Notes: a model not told the origin generated them from the letters alone. A DNA stretch of 24,950 nucleotides from Chlorobium sp. (GCA_028277485.1 JANQGE010000038.1:1-24950), one strand, 5' to 3'. Shown: positions 9,882-18,603, numbered from the stretch's first letter. Made by a program: numbers and translations.

Positions 9882-12800
9882 TTAGTATTGATTTACTTGT
9901 ATCCTACACATTGGTTCGACATTTCGCATTGATTGCATGGCAACCAGGTCATTTTCATTTCTTTTGTTTTGTGGTGTACGTAGAAGGGTTTTTTCAATAT
10001 TGTTTGTTTTGAATTTTAGACCAGAAGTTTCCGCTTTTCTTTTATCCCATCGAGACAGAACATCGTAGATTTTTGTCGTTAGTACTTTCCTCTGCTCATT
10101 GGAAAGAAAGATGTGATTTTCAATTGAGCCAAGGAATTTGTTTTTCAAAGTGTCAATATCCATTTCAGCGGCCTTGTCATTTTGATATTGACCCATCTTC
10201 TGACGGTAAAATGCAACCAGCATAGTAAATAGCAACAAGTCGAATGTGTTGTCTGTAAAAGGCGTTAGGCTCAACGGTTCAACATGCTTGTAATAAGTCT
10301 GATGAAAGGGAATGAAATGCTCAAATATTGACAGGTCGCGGGAGTTGTCGGGATTTAGAAGTGCAAAAACAACACCCTCATTTTTTCGTGCAACCCGGCT
10401 TGAGGACTGAATATACTCAGCTATGTTTCTTGGCATTCCATTGATTACCATAACACCTAATCTGCCTATATCTAACCCCACAGAAATCATATTTGTTGCC
10501 AAAGCAAGGTCTAACGCTCTGTTCTTGTCATCAGCGCTTTTTTCAATTCCGTGTGCAAGGGCATCAAGGTTTTCCTTTACCCGGCTGCTTTGAATGCGAC
10601 TGGTTAATTCTTTGTGCCAGATAAACCTTGACCTGCCTTTAAGCATTCTTTGGTAAAACTGCTCCAGTTCCGGTCGGAGTTCTGAATTAATCTTGTTTGA
10701 CATCTTGCCAACATCTTTCAAACTATTGTAATAGCTCAGTATAGTCCAAAAATTATCTCGTTCTTCGATGTTAGAAATTTCGGTTCGTGCAAATAACAAT
10801 GAAGCCAGTAAACGGAGTTGCGTCATGGTTGATGTTTTGCCAGTAGGCATAATACCAACATATCTGCGTTTGGAATCTTCGGCTGTTTTCGAAAAGAATG
10901 AATCACTGCTGTCAATTCCATAGGGCGGAAATATTGAGACCTTCTGGCCATACAGGGCTTCAACTTGCCTGTGTACATTTTTGACAGTGGCAGTTGATGT
11001 AATTATCTTAGGTGTTTGATTTACATCTTTACATAATTCTAAAACAACGTTTTCGAATAAACCGGTTATGCTGCCCAAAGGCCCGCTTAATAAGTGAAGC
11101 TCGTCCTGAATAATCAATTCCGGTGGCCTATTGGCGTTATGGCAATTAAACAACTTTCTGGCATTTTCATTCCAGGCTAATTGTGCGAATTTGTCAACAG
11201 TGCCGAATAAGATAGTTGGAGGATTGTTGTAAATATCATCATCAACTAATACAATTGGCATTCCTCCTTTGCTTTCGTAGAAATCGCACTCAGGATTATT
11301 ACAGCCCGCAAGTATTGATTGCCGGCTATTACCTTCACGGAAGCTAAATCTCCGTGCTCTCTCACCTTCACTAAGTTTGGTAATCGTCTTTGTGTTGCAC
11401 CACTGGCAGGTACTTATCTGAAATTTGTTAACCGGATTTCGTCCCTGATTTAGCAGATTCTTGATTTTAGTAAGTTCTGCCTTTGCATTCTTCGAGCGGT
11501 TACGAATCATGTTATCACCTACCCAAAAACCAATGGAAACACGTTTACTGCCCAAAAGGTCTTCATGGGCTTTTCGAATTTTTTCACATGCAAATACAAG
11601 TTTTGAAGCTCTTTCAAACTGTTGGGAAGTTAGCAACCGCAATGTGTAACGCATTATAACGTTTACACCATCATAGTTTTCCCGGTATTTGAGCCGCCTA
11701 TAGAAAATGAGAAAAGCGGAGACCGCAAGATACGCTTCCGTTTTACCGCCACCCGTAGGAAACCAAATTAGGTCAACTAATTCCCTATCATCAGATTCCG
11801 GATTGGTGAATGATGAGATACTCAGAAGAAAGAAAGCCAGCTGAAATGGCCGCCACTTTGGAATTCTATCGTTTGGATAAGGTAAGCTTTTGTAGTCCTC
11901 ATATTCCGGCATTTTGCCAAAATTCCATTCATACCTTTCATAACCTTTGTTAATGTCAAAGTATTTAGCCGTATGGAACATTTGCATGTATATGGCAGCA
12001 TTAGCATACTTGAATGCTTCAAGCGCCAAGTCATTTTCTTTTAAGGAGTTAATACCCGACCGGATTCGTGAAAGGACTTTACCACATTTTGCAAGGTTTT
12101 CCGTTCCTGTTGCATGACCAGCATTTTCTTTTTCCTTTAGATCTATCCATTCTTCATATTTACTTGCAAAGGATTCCAGTTTCATACAAATATCCTTTCT
12201 CAAGCTTTTTTCAGTTAATGAGGACAATTCCTTTATGAATAACAAATCGTCCATTCCCTCAATATCTGCTGTTTGATTTTTCAAATCGTACTGAGGGAAA
12301 TACGATGTCTTAACCCACGTGGGGTGTTCGGAAGGTTCCCATTCTGCCGCTACACTATGACCAATGGCATAACTTTTAATATTCCGATACAAAAAGTTGA
12401 GCATCTTTTCCTCATCGGGCAAATATGCAGTGTCTTTGCCTGGTTGATAAGGAAGTATCTCATCAGCTTCTACTTTCAACTCAAACTGATATAAACAGCT
12501 TTTGTTTAATGCTTCTTTGGAAAGCACAAGGGTCGTATCGTCAAACCATCCTCCGATTTTATTTGGTTTTTGAGCTTTGTTCTCAATTATAATCTTGAAG
12601 TATTTGAATTTTTCAAATTGGAAAACTCTCGTATGGATACGTATGCCTTCTTTGAGGTTGTCACGTAAAAAACATTCGACCAACTCCGATAATTTTTGGT
12701 CGTTGATTTCCTGTACTTCAAAATTTTCAATCGTGTAAATATGTGGAGTCCGCTGGTATTTGCTTTTTAGACTAAAGAGTTTTTCTAGTTGCCGTGTTAG

Positions 12801-13436
12801 GATATGATAACGATATCTATAGTCGTCTGCTGTACGTAAAGTGTATAAGCATTCTCTAATAGTTTCATTATCGCTTTTGGGGTCTTTCCTTAACGATAAC
12901 TCCTGTGTTTCTTCATTGAAAAATATCCAATCGCTAAATCCAAATCTCTCTATGAGGTTAACTTCGTGTCCATCATAACTTAATCTTAAGTCCTCATAGC
13001 CTGCTTTGTCGTATGTTCCAAAACTGATAGTAAGCGTTATGTGATTTACATTGTTAGGCAAACAGAACGTTAGGCCGGAAAGAGATGGGAAATATTGATT
13101 GGCATTAACTTTCGTTGTGTTTTCTTCATCATCTGAATCGCTTGCAACGGGTTTATCGTTGCTTCCTTCCTGCTCTCCGTCTCCGGTTGAAGTTTGTTTT
13201 TCACCGACAACACTAAGGTCTTCATCTTCTTCGGTAAATTCATTCTCTCCGATTTCATCGAATAAAACAGATTTTTTTCGAGGGAAGAGGATTCCTGAAA
13301 AGTATCTTGTTAACGGTTTTCCTTCAATGATTTCCCCTTGCAGGTCATCACCAGCAAGAAAGATGTCAGAACCGGGCCCAATAAGTTCCTTTTTTACTCG
13401 CTGTATTACTATTTCCCGGGCAGTTGCAAAACTCAT
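9882..13436 (-). CDS. drmA: DrmA, DISARM superfamily 2 helicase
   Basis: Protein of 1184 aa, the usual DrmA size. The N-terminal region begins with V..EL.GP...I and PLTRYFSGILFP, as in DrmA, followed by a very acidic linker (about 60-108). Helicase motifs are Walker A PTGGGKT (560-566), DELH box (778-781), STAT (814-817), motif V around SVGLDIGRLGV (985-995) and motif VI QSSSRVARK (1010-1018). A Cys cluster (677/680, 712/717) suggests a zinc finger inserted between motifs. The C-terminus carries SMRNVEP, also typical. The start overlaps the stop of the upstream 489-aa gene by four bases. DrmA pairs with DrmB; no methyltransferase or DrmC lies nearby, which is unusual for DISARM. Confidence 0.92.
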   Translation of the reverse strand: MSFATAREIVIQRVKKELIGPGSDIFLAGDDLQGEIIEGKPLTRYFSGILFPRKKSVLFDEIGENEFTEEDEDLSVVGEKQTSTGDGEQEGSNDKPVASDSDDEENTTKVNANQYFPSLSGLTFCLPNNVNHITLTISFGTYDKAGYEDLRLSYDGHEVNLIERFGFSDWIFFNEETQELSLRKDPKSDNETIRECLYTLRTADDYRYRYHILTRQLEKLFSLKSKYQRTPHIYTIENFEVQEINDQKLSELVECFLRDNLKEGIRIHTRVFQFEKFKYFKIIIENKAQKPNKIGGWFDDTTLVLSKEALNKSCLYQFELKVEADEILPYQPGKDTAYLPDEEKMLNFLYRNIKSYAIGHSVAAEWEPSEHPTWVKTSYFPQYDLKNQTADIEGMDDLLFIKELSSLTEKSLRKDICMKLESFASKYEEWIDLKEKENAGHATGTENLAKCGKVLSRIRSGINSLKENDLALEAFKYANAAIYMQMFHTAKYFDINKGYERYEWNFGKMPEYEDYKSLPYPNDRIPKWRPFQLAFFLLSISSFTNPESDDRELVDLIWFPTGGGKTEAYLAVSAFLIFYRRLKYRENYDGVNVIMRYTLRLLTSQQFERASKLVFACEKIRKAHEDLLGSKRVSIGFWVGDNMIRNRSKNAKAELTKIKNLLNQGRNPVNKFQISTCQWCNTKTITKLSEGERARRFSFREGNSRQSILAGCNNPECDFYESKGGMPIVLVDDDIYNNPPTILFGTVDKFAQLAWNENARKLFNCHNANRPPELIIQDELHLLSGPLGSITGLFENVVLELCKDVNQTPKIITSTATVKNVHRQVEALYGQKVSIFPPYGIDSSDSFFSKTAEDSKRRYVGIMPTGKTSTMTQLRLLASLLFARTEISNIEERDNFWTILSYYNSLKDVGKMSNKINSELRPELEQFYQRMLKGRSRFIWHKELTSRIQSSRVKENLDALAHGIEKSADDKNRALDLALATNMISVGLDIGRLGVMVINGMPRNIAEYIQSSSRVARKNEGVVFALLNPDNSRDLSIFEHFIPFHQTYYKHVEPLSLTPFTDNTFDLLLFTMLVAFYRQKMGQYQNDKAAEMDIDTLKNKFLGSIENHIFLSNEQRKVLTTKIYDVLSRWDKRKAETSGLKFKTNNIEKTLLRTPQNKRNENDLVAMQSMRNVEPMCRIQVNQY

Positions 13437-14902
13437 TCTTGTTCTGTTATTATGCGTGTTATAATATTTTTAACTGTTCTCAAAGGCATTGATGTTTCAA
13501 TAAAATTGTTCAACATTTCAACCGTAAAGGTGCCTTGCAAAATATCGCCAAGTTCCTTTGTCTGTAAATATCTACAAATTTCTTCTTTAAGATTTCTTCC
13601 GAGTGCAATCATCACTCCGTTGTAAATTCTCTTGTGTTTGAGCAGCTCTTCAATGTTTTTTTCGAGTTTTTCGTTTTTCGTCAGCTTAACGATTGCTTCC
13701 AAATCAGATTTTCTCATTGGGAAGCGCACTTTCTTGTCAAGATAATTTTGGAGGGTTGTTGGCTGAACGGAAAGACCTTGCTTTTTCAATTGGGTATAAA
13801 GTTCATCTGCTTTAATGTTATTGGACGGATAATATTCCTGTAGAACGTTGTGCCATAAATCACTATAGCATTCGATAAGATTAAAGGTTTCTTCATCTTC
13901 TTCCGCAGCTATATCAAAAAGACTAACATTCAACCTTTCGCTGTAAACCCGTATTCTATCACCTGGCTTTATACGATTAATTCTTATCAACTTATTTTGC
14001 TCATTAAAAACGTATTCACTGGAATCAAGTTCATCCCAAAACTGTTCCGTATCTTCATATTCAACAATATAAAGCATAGCTTCAGGTGTTTCCAGTTCCG
14101 GGTTTTCTTTGATAGCCTTAAAATCACCTTCCTCTCGGTATTGTTGCGCGCTGTCAACAATTCCCTGAATGGTTGTCGAAAGCTTTTTCTCAGTGATGGT
14201 ATTAGAAATGGCCTGATATTTCAAGCCGGTGAATTCTTCCCTGAATGCGGATGTTAATTCTGTCTCAAGCTCTGTTTGATATTTCCTCTGGTAACTTTCA
14301 TAGGCCTCATACTCTGGCGGATAAAGAAGTATCCTTACAGTAAAATCGCAATTGTAATATTTCAAGAAATCATTGTACCCATCAAGAGAAATGTCAATCA
14401 CAGAGAATTCTTCCTGGGCGTTGGATTTGAAAAACTTGCCTATTTGAGAATACCGTATAGTATGAATGTAATTTGAATTATTTGATTTAGCATTTTCTTG
14501 TATAAACTCAATGTTATCATTGTTGGCAACCAACCATGTTGGCACTTGTTGTTCAATATTCTGCGCAACAATCTCAAATAGTCTTTGAGCTTTGCAATTT
14601 TCACGGATTAGCAACTCAGCAATTCGAAGAAGTATCAACTTAGAATTATTGTCACCCAAACTCTCCACTTCATTTCCATGCTGTTGAAGGTTTCTCTCCA
14701 GTTCATTATTATACTCAATTCGCTCCTTTAACGCTCGAATCGTGGTTGGGTCAATTGATTTGAAAAGGCGGCTCAAATATTTGGAATAGGAATAAAGCAT
14801 TTCTATATGAAACGGAGGTGCTTTTATGTGCGAGAGAGCCTGCTCATACTCCTCGAGAAGAGCAGATAGGCCATCATTTTCTATGACATCAATACTAATC
14901 AT
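13433..14902 (-). CDS. Uncharacterised drm-operon protein, possibly DrmE C-terminal half
   Basis: Protein of 489 aa, second gene of the drm operon, overlapping both neighbours by four bases. It is mostly hydrophilic and helix-rich at the N-terminus. A middle segment includes LLYPPEYEAYESYQ (192-205) and RIKPGDRIRVY (310-320). A C-terminal region has a possible helix-turn-helix (ELYTQLKKQGLSVQPTTLQN, 367-386), then FPMRKSDLEAIV and IALGRNLKEEI. I see no nuclease, methyltransferase or NTPase motif. The class 2 DISARM protein DrmE is, as I recall, of roughly 800 aa; this protein plus the preceding 303-aa one total 792 aa. A naturally split DrmE is therefore possible. This is an inference from size and place, not from confident motif matching. 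Confidence 0.6.
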   Translation of the reverse strand: MISIDVIENDGLSALLEEYEQALSHIKAPPFHIEMLYSYSKYLSRLFKSIDPTTIRALKERIEYNNELERNLQQHGNEVESLGDNNSKLILLRIAELLIRENCKAQRLFEIVAQNIEQQVPTWLVANNDNIEFIQENAKSNNSNYIHTIRYSQIGKFFKSNAQEEFSVIDISLDGYNDFLKYYNCDFTVRILLYPPEYEAYESYQRKYQTELETELTSAFREEFTGLKYQAISNTITEKKLSTTIQGIVDSAQQYREEGDFKAIKENPELETPEAMLYIVEYEDTEQFWDELDSSEYVFNEQNKLIRINRIKPGDRIRVYSERLNVSLFDIAAEEDEETFNLIECYSDLWHNVLQEYYPSNNIKADELYTQLKKQGLSVQPTTLQNYLDKKVRFPMRKSDLEAIVKLTKNEKLEKNIEELLKHKRIYNGVMIALGRNLKEEICRYLQTKELGDILQGTFTVEMLNNFIETSMPLRTVKNIITRIITEQE

Positions 14903-15810
14903 AATGAGTTAATCATATCAATTTCTTCTTTCAACCATTGCCAAGTATGAAAGCCCTGCACATCCTCATAGTTTTGTGTTGTAATTGCACAAATCCCAAA
15001 CTTGTACTCTCTCTGATCCATAATCATCGTTGGGAATTGATCTGGGTTGCAGTCTAGGAGCATGATATTATCAATTGTTTCGCCTTTACATAGCACACAG
15101 TGATAAGCTGTACTGTAGTCGGGAACAAAGTATAGTGCTGAATCTATATTAATTGTTGGTTGCTCCGTACCCTTTTTTGTGATATAAGTTAAAGGAATAA
15201 TATCTTTAAGTTTGCAATTAAGCACCTCAATATGGGCAAGGTTATTCCAAATGGACTTTTTGCAGACGACAATCGATTTTGATCTAAACTCGTCCGGAAT
15301 AAAAGACATCCCGAATAGCTTGTTAAATAACTCTTCTAAATCAAGTAGCTTTTTTATTTGAGTCCCTTTAGTGATCCTTTTACAATGATTTTTTAACCAA
15401 TTATAATTAACTATAGATGGGCTATATTCAATAAAAGATGAGTTTCCTCTTCCTTTAGAAATTTCTTGTATACTGTATGTATCTCCATTAGCGTCAACAA
15501 TTTTATACTCTTTCTTTCTTTTAGATTTAAGTGTTTTCAATAGATCGCCAGTTTTGAATTCTGGCATTTCTACAGCTTCAAGAAATTGAAGCTCAGTAAG
15601 TCGCAGTATTAAGTTCGCAAATAGAAAATCGGTATTTTTATAACCTGCGGGAATTTTTATTAGAAGATTTACTTTTTTTTCTATCAAGGCCTTTTCAAGG
15701 AAAGCTGTGTTGATAGTTATAAAGTTAGTGTCTTCAATCTCGATCACATTTTTTGTCTTCCCAAATTTGTCAACTAGCTTTTTATAATATGACTCATTAA
15801 TAAGGTGCAT
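14899..15810 (-). CDS. Uncharacterised first gene of the drm operon, possibly DrmE N-terminal half
   Basis: Protein of 303 aa starting MHLINESYYKKLVDKFGKTK. It has alternating hydrophobic and charged segments and no membrane helix. Visible landmarks are LLIKIPAGYKNTDFLFANLI (49-68), a Lys-rich stretch KTLKSKRKKEYKIV and a CxxC-like HCVLCKGE near residue 240. I recognise no catalytic motif. It is the promoter-proximal gene and its stop overlaps the next start (ATGA), so the two products are made together. It is very A+T-rich. It may be the first half of a split DrmE-like protein, or a distinct component. I find no Shine-Dalgarno of note. Confidence 0.6.
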   Translation of the reverse strand: MHLINESYYKKLVDKFGKTKNVIEIEDTNFITINTAFLEKALIEKKVNLLIKIPAGYKNTDFLFANLILRLTELQFLEAVEMPEFKTGDLLKTLKSKRKKEYKIVDANGDTYSIQEISKGRGNSSFIEYSPSIVNYNWLKNHCKRITKGTQIKKLLDLEELFNKLFGMSFIPDEFRSKSIVVCKKSIWNNLAHIEVLNCKLKDIIPLTYITKKGTEQPTINIDSALYFVPDYSTAYHCVLCKGETIDNIMLLDCNPDQFPTMIMDQREYKFGICAITTQNYEDVQGFHTWQWLKEEIDMINSL

Positions 15811-16035
15811 ATCATACCCGTATTATTTAAATGCAGATAAAATTGACTCTTAAAAGTATAGGCTCTGCGTTAATTCCTGCGGAGCAGAAGGGGTACTGGC
15901 ACCAAAATAATAAAGTAATTATATCCCGACAACTTCCGCACAAAGGTGGTTTTCTGGAGAGATCATACGGATTAACAAGCAGGGGAGAGTCCGGGATACA
16001 ACCAGACGGCTATCAGCATTGAGCAAAAAGCACGA
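15811..16035. other. Intergenic region upstream of the drm operon
   Basis: A+T-rich near 15811-15870 and likely to hold the drm promoter, although I cannot fix clear -35/-10 boxes. A rightward ORF covers 15831-16022 but has neither a ribosome-binding site nor a recognisable product, so I do not call it. The rest (about 15900-16035) is more GC-rich, which suggests the left-hand acquired block ends here. Confidence 0.4.
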
Positions 16036-16707
16036 TCACCACAAATACGGCATCAGCCGCCATTTGACGTTACGGCAATATTCTTCATAACCCGTGAGCT
16101 GCTGTCGCAGGAACCGGTCTTCGCGAATAGTCCGCACAATCATGACCGCGGACGGTACCGTGGCGCTCAACAAGCCAGCCCATGAACCAACCATTACTGA
16201 AAACCCGATCCAGGTCCCGATAACCGACAGATATCCGGGATGGCGAACAAAGTGGTATGGGTCGGTAGTAACGACATACTGCCCTCTATCCTCCTGAAGG
16301 CGCACAACAGTTGAAAAGAAATTATTGGTGAGCATGGCCCAATAGACAAGGGACAACGAAGCCAGGAGAACGATGCCGCCCGCAGGCCTTATTGCAACAG
16401 GGATGCCTCCCAGCCATTGCATTCTGCCTATATCCAAACCCGTAAAGACCAGGTAGATCAATACACTTACAATACAGAGGCGCAGCAGCGTCTTGTCCCA
16501 AGATTGCATGCCTTCACCCGGCGACGTTCTCTCTTCTACCAGATCCGGACGCAGCCGCCAGAACAACGCCAGACCGATCAGATGATTGACAAACAGTATG
16601 CCCCATGCACCCCATACCCACGGCAGATCGATTCTGCCCGCAGAGCCAAACAGCAGGAGCGCGAGCAACGGCGACACAACAAACGGAAGCAGCAACGCTT
16701 TTTTCAT
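16036..16707 (-). CDS. ICMT/PEMT-like membrane methyltransferase
   Basis: Integral membrane protein of 223 aa with about five hydrophobic segments (near 5-22, 30-50, 75-93, 108-127 and 158-192). The C-terminal signature is that of isoprenylcysteine carboxyl methyltransferase-like proteins: DPYHFVRHPGYLS (149-161), then REDRFLRQQLTGYEEYCRNV and RLMPYLW. In the family, RHPxY and the following E/D...L...Y..Y bind S-adenosylmethionine and the lipid-like substrate. The bacterial substrate is usually unknown and cannot be told here. It lies 15 bases downstream of the GNAT gene on the same strand and is probably co-transcribed. Confidence 0.85.
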   Translation of the reverse strand: MKKALLLPFVVSPLLALLLFGSAGRIDLPWVWGAWGILFVNHLIGLALFWRLRPDLVEERTSPGEGMQSWDKTLLRLCIVSVLIYLVFTGLDIGRMQWLGGIPVAIRPAGGIVLLASLSLVYWAMLTNNFFSTVVRLQEDRGQYVVTTDPYHFVRHPGYLSVIGTWIGFSVMVGSWAGLLSATVPSAVMIVRTIREDRFLRQQLTGYEEYCRNVKWRLMPYLW

Positions 16708-16722
16708 TATCTCAAATTTTAC

Positions 16723-17262
16723 CTATGGCGGCCAACGCTTTGTCAACTGTTCTTGCTCAAGTACGAACAGACGCACAACCTCCGAAGAACCTGGGTTTTG
16801 ACCGATTCCACGATCCCTGAAACCCGCCTTCAACGCTACAGCTTTCGAAACTTCATGCTCGGGAGAGACCGGCGCTATCACCCGCCGATAGCCGAGCTGA
16901 TTGACGGCATACTGCGCTAACGTTGCCGCAATCTCGGTTGCATATCCCTTACCACGTTCATCTGGCATCACTGCATACATGATTTCCACCACACCTTCCT
17001 CACGCGGAGTCAAACCGCAGAACCCGACAAATTGCCTGCTTTCCTTATGTTCGACTGCGAAAGCCATCAGCGGTGCTTCAGAATCATAGGACGCTATTGT
17101 GACGTCGAGAAGCTTTTTGGCACCTTCGCGGCTCTTCTGCTCTTCGCCGAAAGTCAGAAACCTGGTGGATTCAGGATCTGCCACGAAGCTGACAAAATCT
17201 TCTGCATCACCTCGCTCAAATCGGCGAATTCGTAGTCGCTTTGAAGTAATAGGATGGTTCAT
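16723..17262 (-). CDS. GNAT family N-acetyltransferase (RimJ/RimL-like)
   Basis: Protein of 179 aa from ATG at 17260-17262 (MNHPITSKRLRIRRF), which is preceded by AAGGGTAAG. The frame remains open upstream to 17376, but that extension does not resemble the family. Acetyl-CoA-binding motif A is MPDERGKGYATEIA (99-112), with the pyrophosphate loop RGKGYA at 103-108. The later SKAVALKAGF (139-148) is the usual motif B. The N-terminal SKRLRIRRF strand and the SF.A.PE.TRFL region are typical of GNATs that modify proteins or small amines. Substrate unknown. A damaged duplicate of this gene lies at 18408-18576. Confidence 0.85.
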   Translation of the reverse strand: MNHPITSKRLRIRRFERGDAEDFVSFVADPESTRFLTFGEEQKSREGAKKLLDVTIASYDSEAPLMAFAVEHKESRQFVGFCGLTPREEGVVEIMYAVMPDERGKGYATEIAATLAQYAVNQLGYRRVIAPVSPEHEVSKAVALKAGFRDRGIGQNPGSSEVVRLFVLEQEQLTKRWPP

Positions 17263-17472
17263 CTTACCCTTATAGAAAATGAGGGAGACGCTCGCAACTA
17301 CGTAAACTTTTGCAAAAAACCGAACCCAGATGCCAGCAGCAGCATCGATTCGCGACTTTTGACTTGCAGGTATCAAAAAAACAGGAGGGTTTAGCTGGTT
17401 CTACAGTCTGTTTTCTTTGCTGTGCCAAGCGCGAATAATAAGCGGGACGCGCAAAAAGAAAAATACTACTGC

Positions 17473-17796
17473 TTACGCGAATCCCAGCCACACGGCGAGC
17501 GCCCGGTTAACGGCAAGCATCGTGGCATCATCGAGTTTTCCGAAAGCCGGGCCGACCTTTTCACGTGAGACGGTCTGCACCTTGTCAACCATGACCTGCG
17601 ATCTTTTTTTCAGATTGTTCCCGGTGGCCGGGTCGACAACAATCCTGAATAACGGCGCCTGACGCAATTCGCTCGTTACCGGCAGGATGGTCACCGATGG
17701 ATGTTCAGCAAAAAAATCCGACTGAACGACAACGGCGGGTCGAGGCTTACCGTAATCGCCTTGCAGTGCTATGGTAACCAGATCGCCTCTCGTCAT
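17473..17796 (-). CDS. mazF: MazF/PemK-type endoribonuclease toxin
   Basis: Protein of 107 aa from ATG at 17794-17796 (MTRGDLVTIA). It shows the MazF fold signature: RGDLVTI, then GDYGKPRPAVVVQSD, SVTILPVTS and SQVMVDKVQTVSREKVG near the middle, with a C-terminal helix ending in WLGF. MazF toxins cleave mRNA at short sequences. The start overlaps the antitoxin stop (ATGA), so the antitoxin is made first. All recognisable core motifs are intact, so it is probably active. The cut sequence cannot be predicted. Confidence 0.9.
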   Translation of the reverse strand: MTRGDLVTIALQGDYGKPRPAVVVQSDFFAEHPSVTILPVTSELRQAPLFRIVVDPATGNNLKKRSQVMVDKVQTVSREKVGPAFGKLDDATMLAVNRALAVWLGFA

Positions 17797-18005
17797 GCTT
17801 CCCAACCCTCACGGTCCGAAGCTTCATCGAGAAACTGAAGAAGTTCCTTTTCCTGAGGATCGTGTTGAACCAGCAAAGACTGCCGCTTGCACTCCTCCGC
17901 AAAACCGGGACGGCGTGTATCGGGGACCCATATCTGTATCGGACGCATTCCCTCCTTGCGTAACTTCTCCCTGTGCTTGTGCACCCGTTCAAGAACTCTT
18001 CCCAT
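17793..18005 (-). CDS. MazE-like antitoxin (DUF3018 type)
   Basis: Protein of 70 aa from ATG at 18003-18005 (MGRVLERVHKHREKLRKEGM), with AAGGAG five bases upstream. The frame is open to 18035 but without a ribosome-binding site. The segment RPIQIWVPDTRRPGFAEECK (21-40) is the hallmark of DUF3018 antitoxins that precede MazF toxins; the RPIQIWVPD part probably forms the DNA-binding ribbon. The acidic C-terminus (QFLDEASDREGWEA) is the likely toxin-binding tail. Autoregulation is suggested by the palindrome at 18043-18056. Confidence 0.87.
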   Translation of the reverse strand: MGRVLERVHKHREKLRKEGMRPIQIWVPDTRRPGFAEECKRQSLLVQHDPQEKELLQFLDEASDREGWEA

Positions 18006-18042
18006 GTTTCTCCTTATCATTCGTTGTTTTTGCATCAGAACC

Positions 18043-18077
18043 TGTTACATGTAACATATACAAACGAACCGTTACAT
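18043..18077. promoter_or_regulatory. Palindromic operator upstream of mazEF
   Basis: TGTTACATGTAACA at 18043-18056 is a perfect 14-bp palindrome lying about 40 bases before the antitoxin start. An additional half-site GTTACAT lies at 18071-18077. A site of this form next to a MazE-type gene is a likely autoregulatory operator. The promoter boxes themselves are not clear to me. Confidence 0.55.
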
Positions 18078-18198
18078 ACAACAAAATCCTCTCAAGGATG
18101 ATGTTCACAGAATTCACGTAAGCTATCGGATAACCACAAAATCCGCCTCTGGAATACCGTGGCCGCTTTTGTGATAATTGCAATGCCAAAGTGTACAA

Positions 18199-18395
18199 TT
18201 AAGCAGACTTAGAGGTGATTTCCTGAAGAGAAAACTCGGAGAGCATCGCGTTCATTTTTGCATGCTCAATTGTCATACTGACAAGGTTTCCCTTCTCATC
18301 GATATCAATGGAGATGTTTTCACTGATCTCCTTTGTCTCCTGCACCTCACTATCAGTGAACTCAATATGGGCCGTGTCGGTATCTGAAATTTTAC
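18199..18395 (-). pseudogene. Startless DUF2283 gene (repeat copy 3)
   Basis: From codon 8 or so to the stop (TAA at 18199-18201) the frame is intact and almost identical to the DUF2283 gene at 7721-7927 (SDTDTAHIEFTDSEVQETKE onward). At the 5' end, four bases are missing (the intact TATTTTTCAG is reduced) and the frame runs back into TGA with no start codon. The first inner ATG would give only about 30 aa. The sequence joins directly to the GNAT remnant at 18408 onward, which marks the recombination junction. Similarity also continues past the stop: AAGCTATCGGAT occurs at 18120-18131 and at 7685-7696. Confidence 0.85.
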
Positions 18396-18407
18396 CCTTT
18401 TCTCATT

Positions 18408-18576
18408 ATTTCAACTTCTATGGCGGGCAACGCTTTGTTAACTATTCCTACTAAAATACGAACAGGTGCACAATCTCTGAAGAACCTGGGTTTCGACTGA
18501 TTCCATGGTCTCGAAAACCCGCCTTCAACGCTACAGCTTTTGAAACGCAAATCGGCGAATTCGCAGTCGTTTTGAA
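18408..18576 (-). pseudogene. Internally deleted duplicate of the GNAT gene
   Basis: Bases 18410-18547 match 16713-16847 (the GNAT 3' end, including its stop and the start of the ICMT gene) with scattered changes. At about 18547 the sequence jumps to CAAATCGGCGAATTCGCAGT, which matches 17217-17236, the GNAT 5' part. About 370 bases of the middle are therefore missing, including the CoA-binding motif. It cannot be functional. It lies just downstream of the nucleotidyltransferase gene and next to DUF2283 copy 3. Confidence 0.8.
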
Positions 18577-18603
18577 GGGCTGTAGCGACAACCCTACCGT
18601 TCT

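Noticed and set aside
7924..13436. Druantia system (DruE-type helicase with DUF1998)
   Set aside because: In Druantia the helicase and DUF1998 are in one very large protein; here they are separate proteins of DrmA and DrmB size with DrmA-like ends.
15831..16022. 63-aa plus-strand ORF between the drm operon and the ICMT-like gene
   Set aside because: No ribosome-binding site, no recognised pattern, and it crosses a change in base composition.
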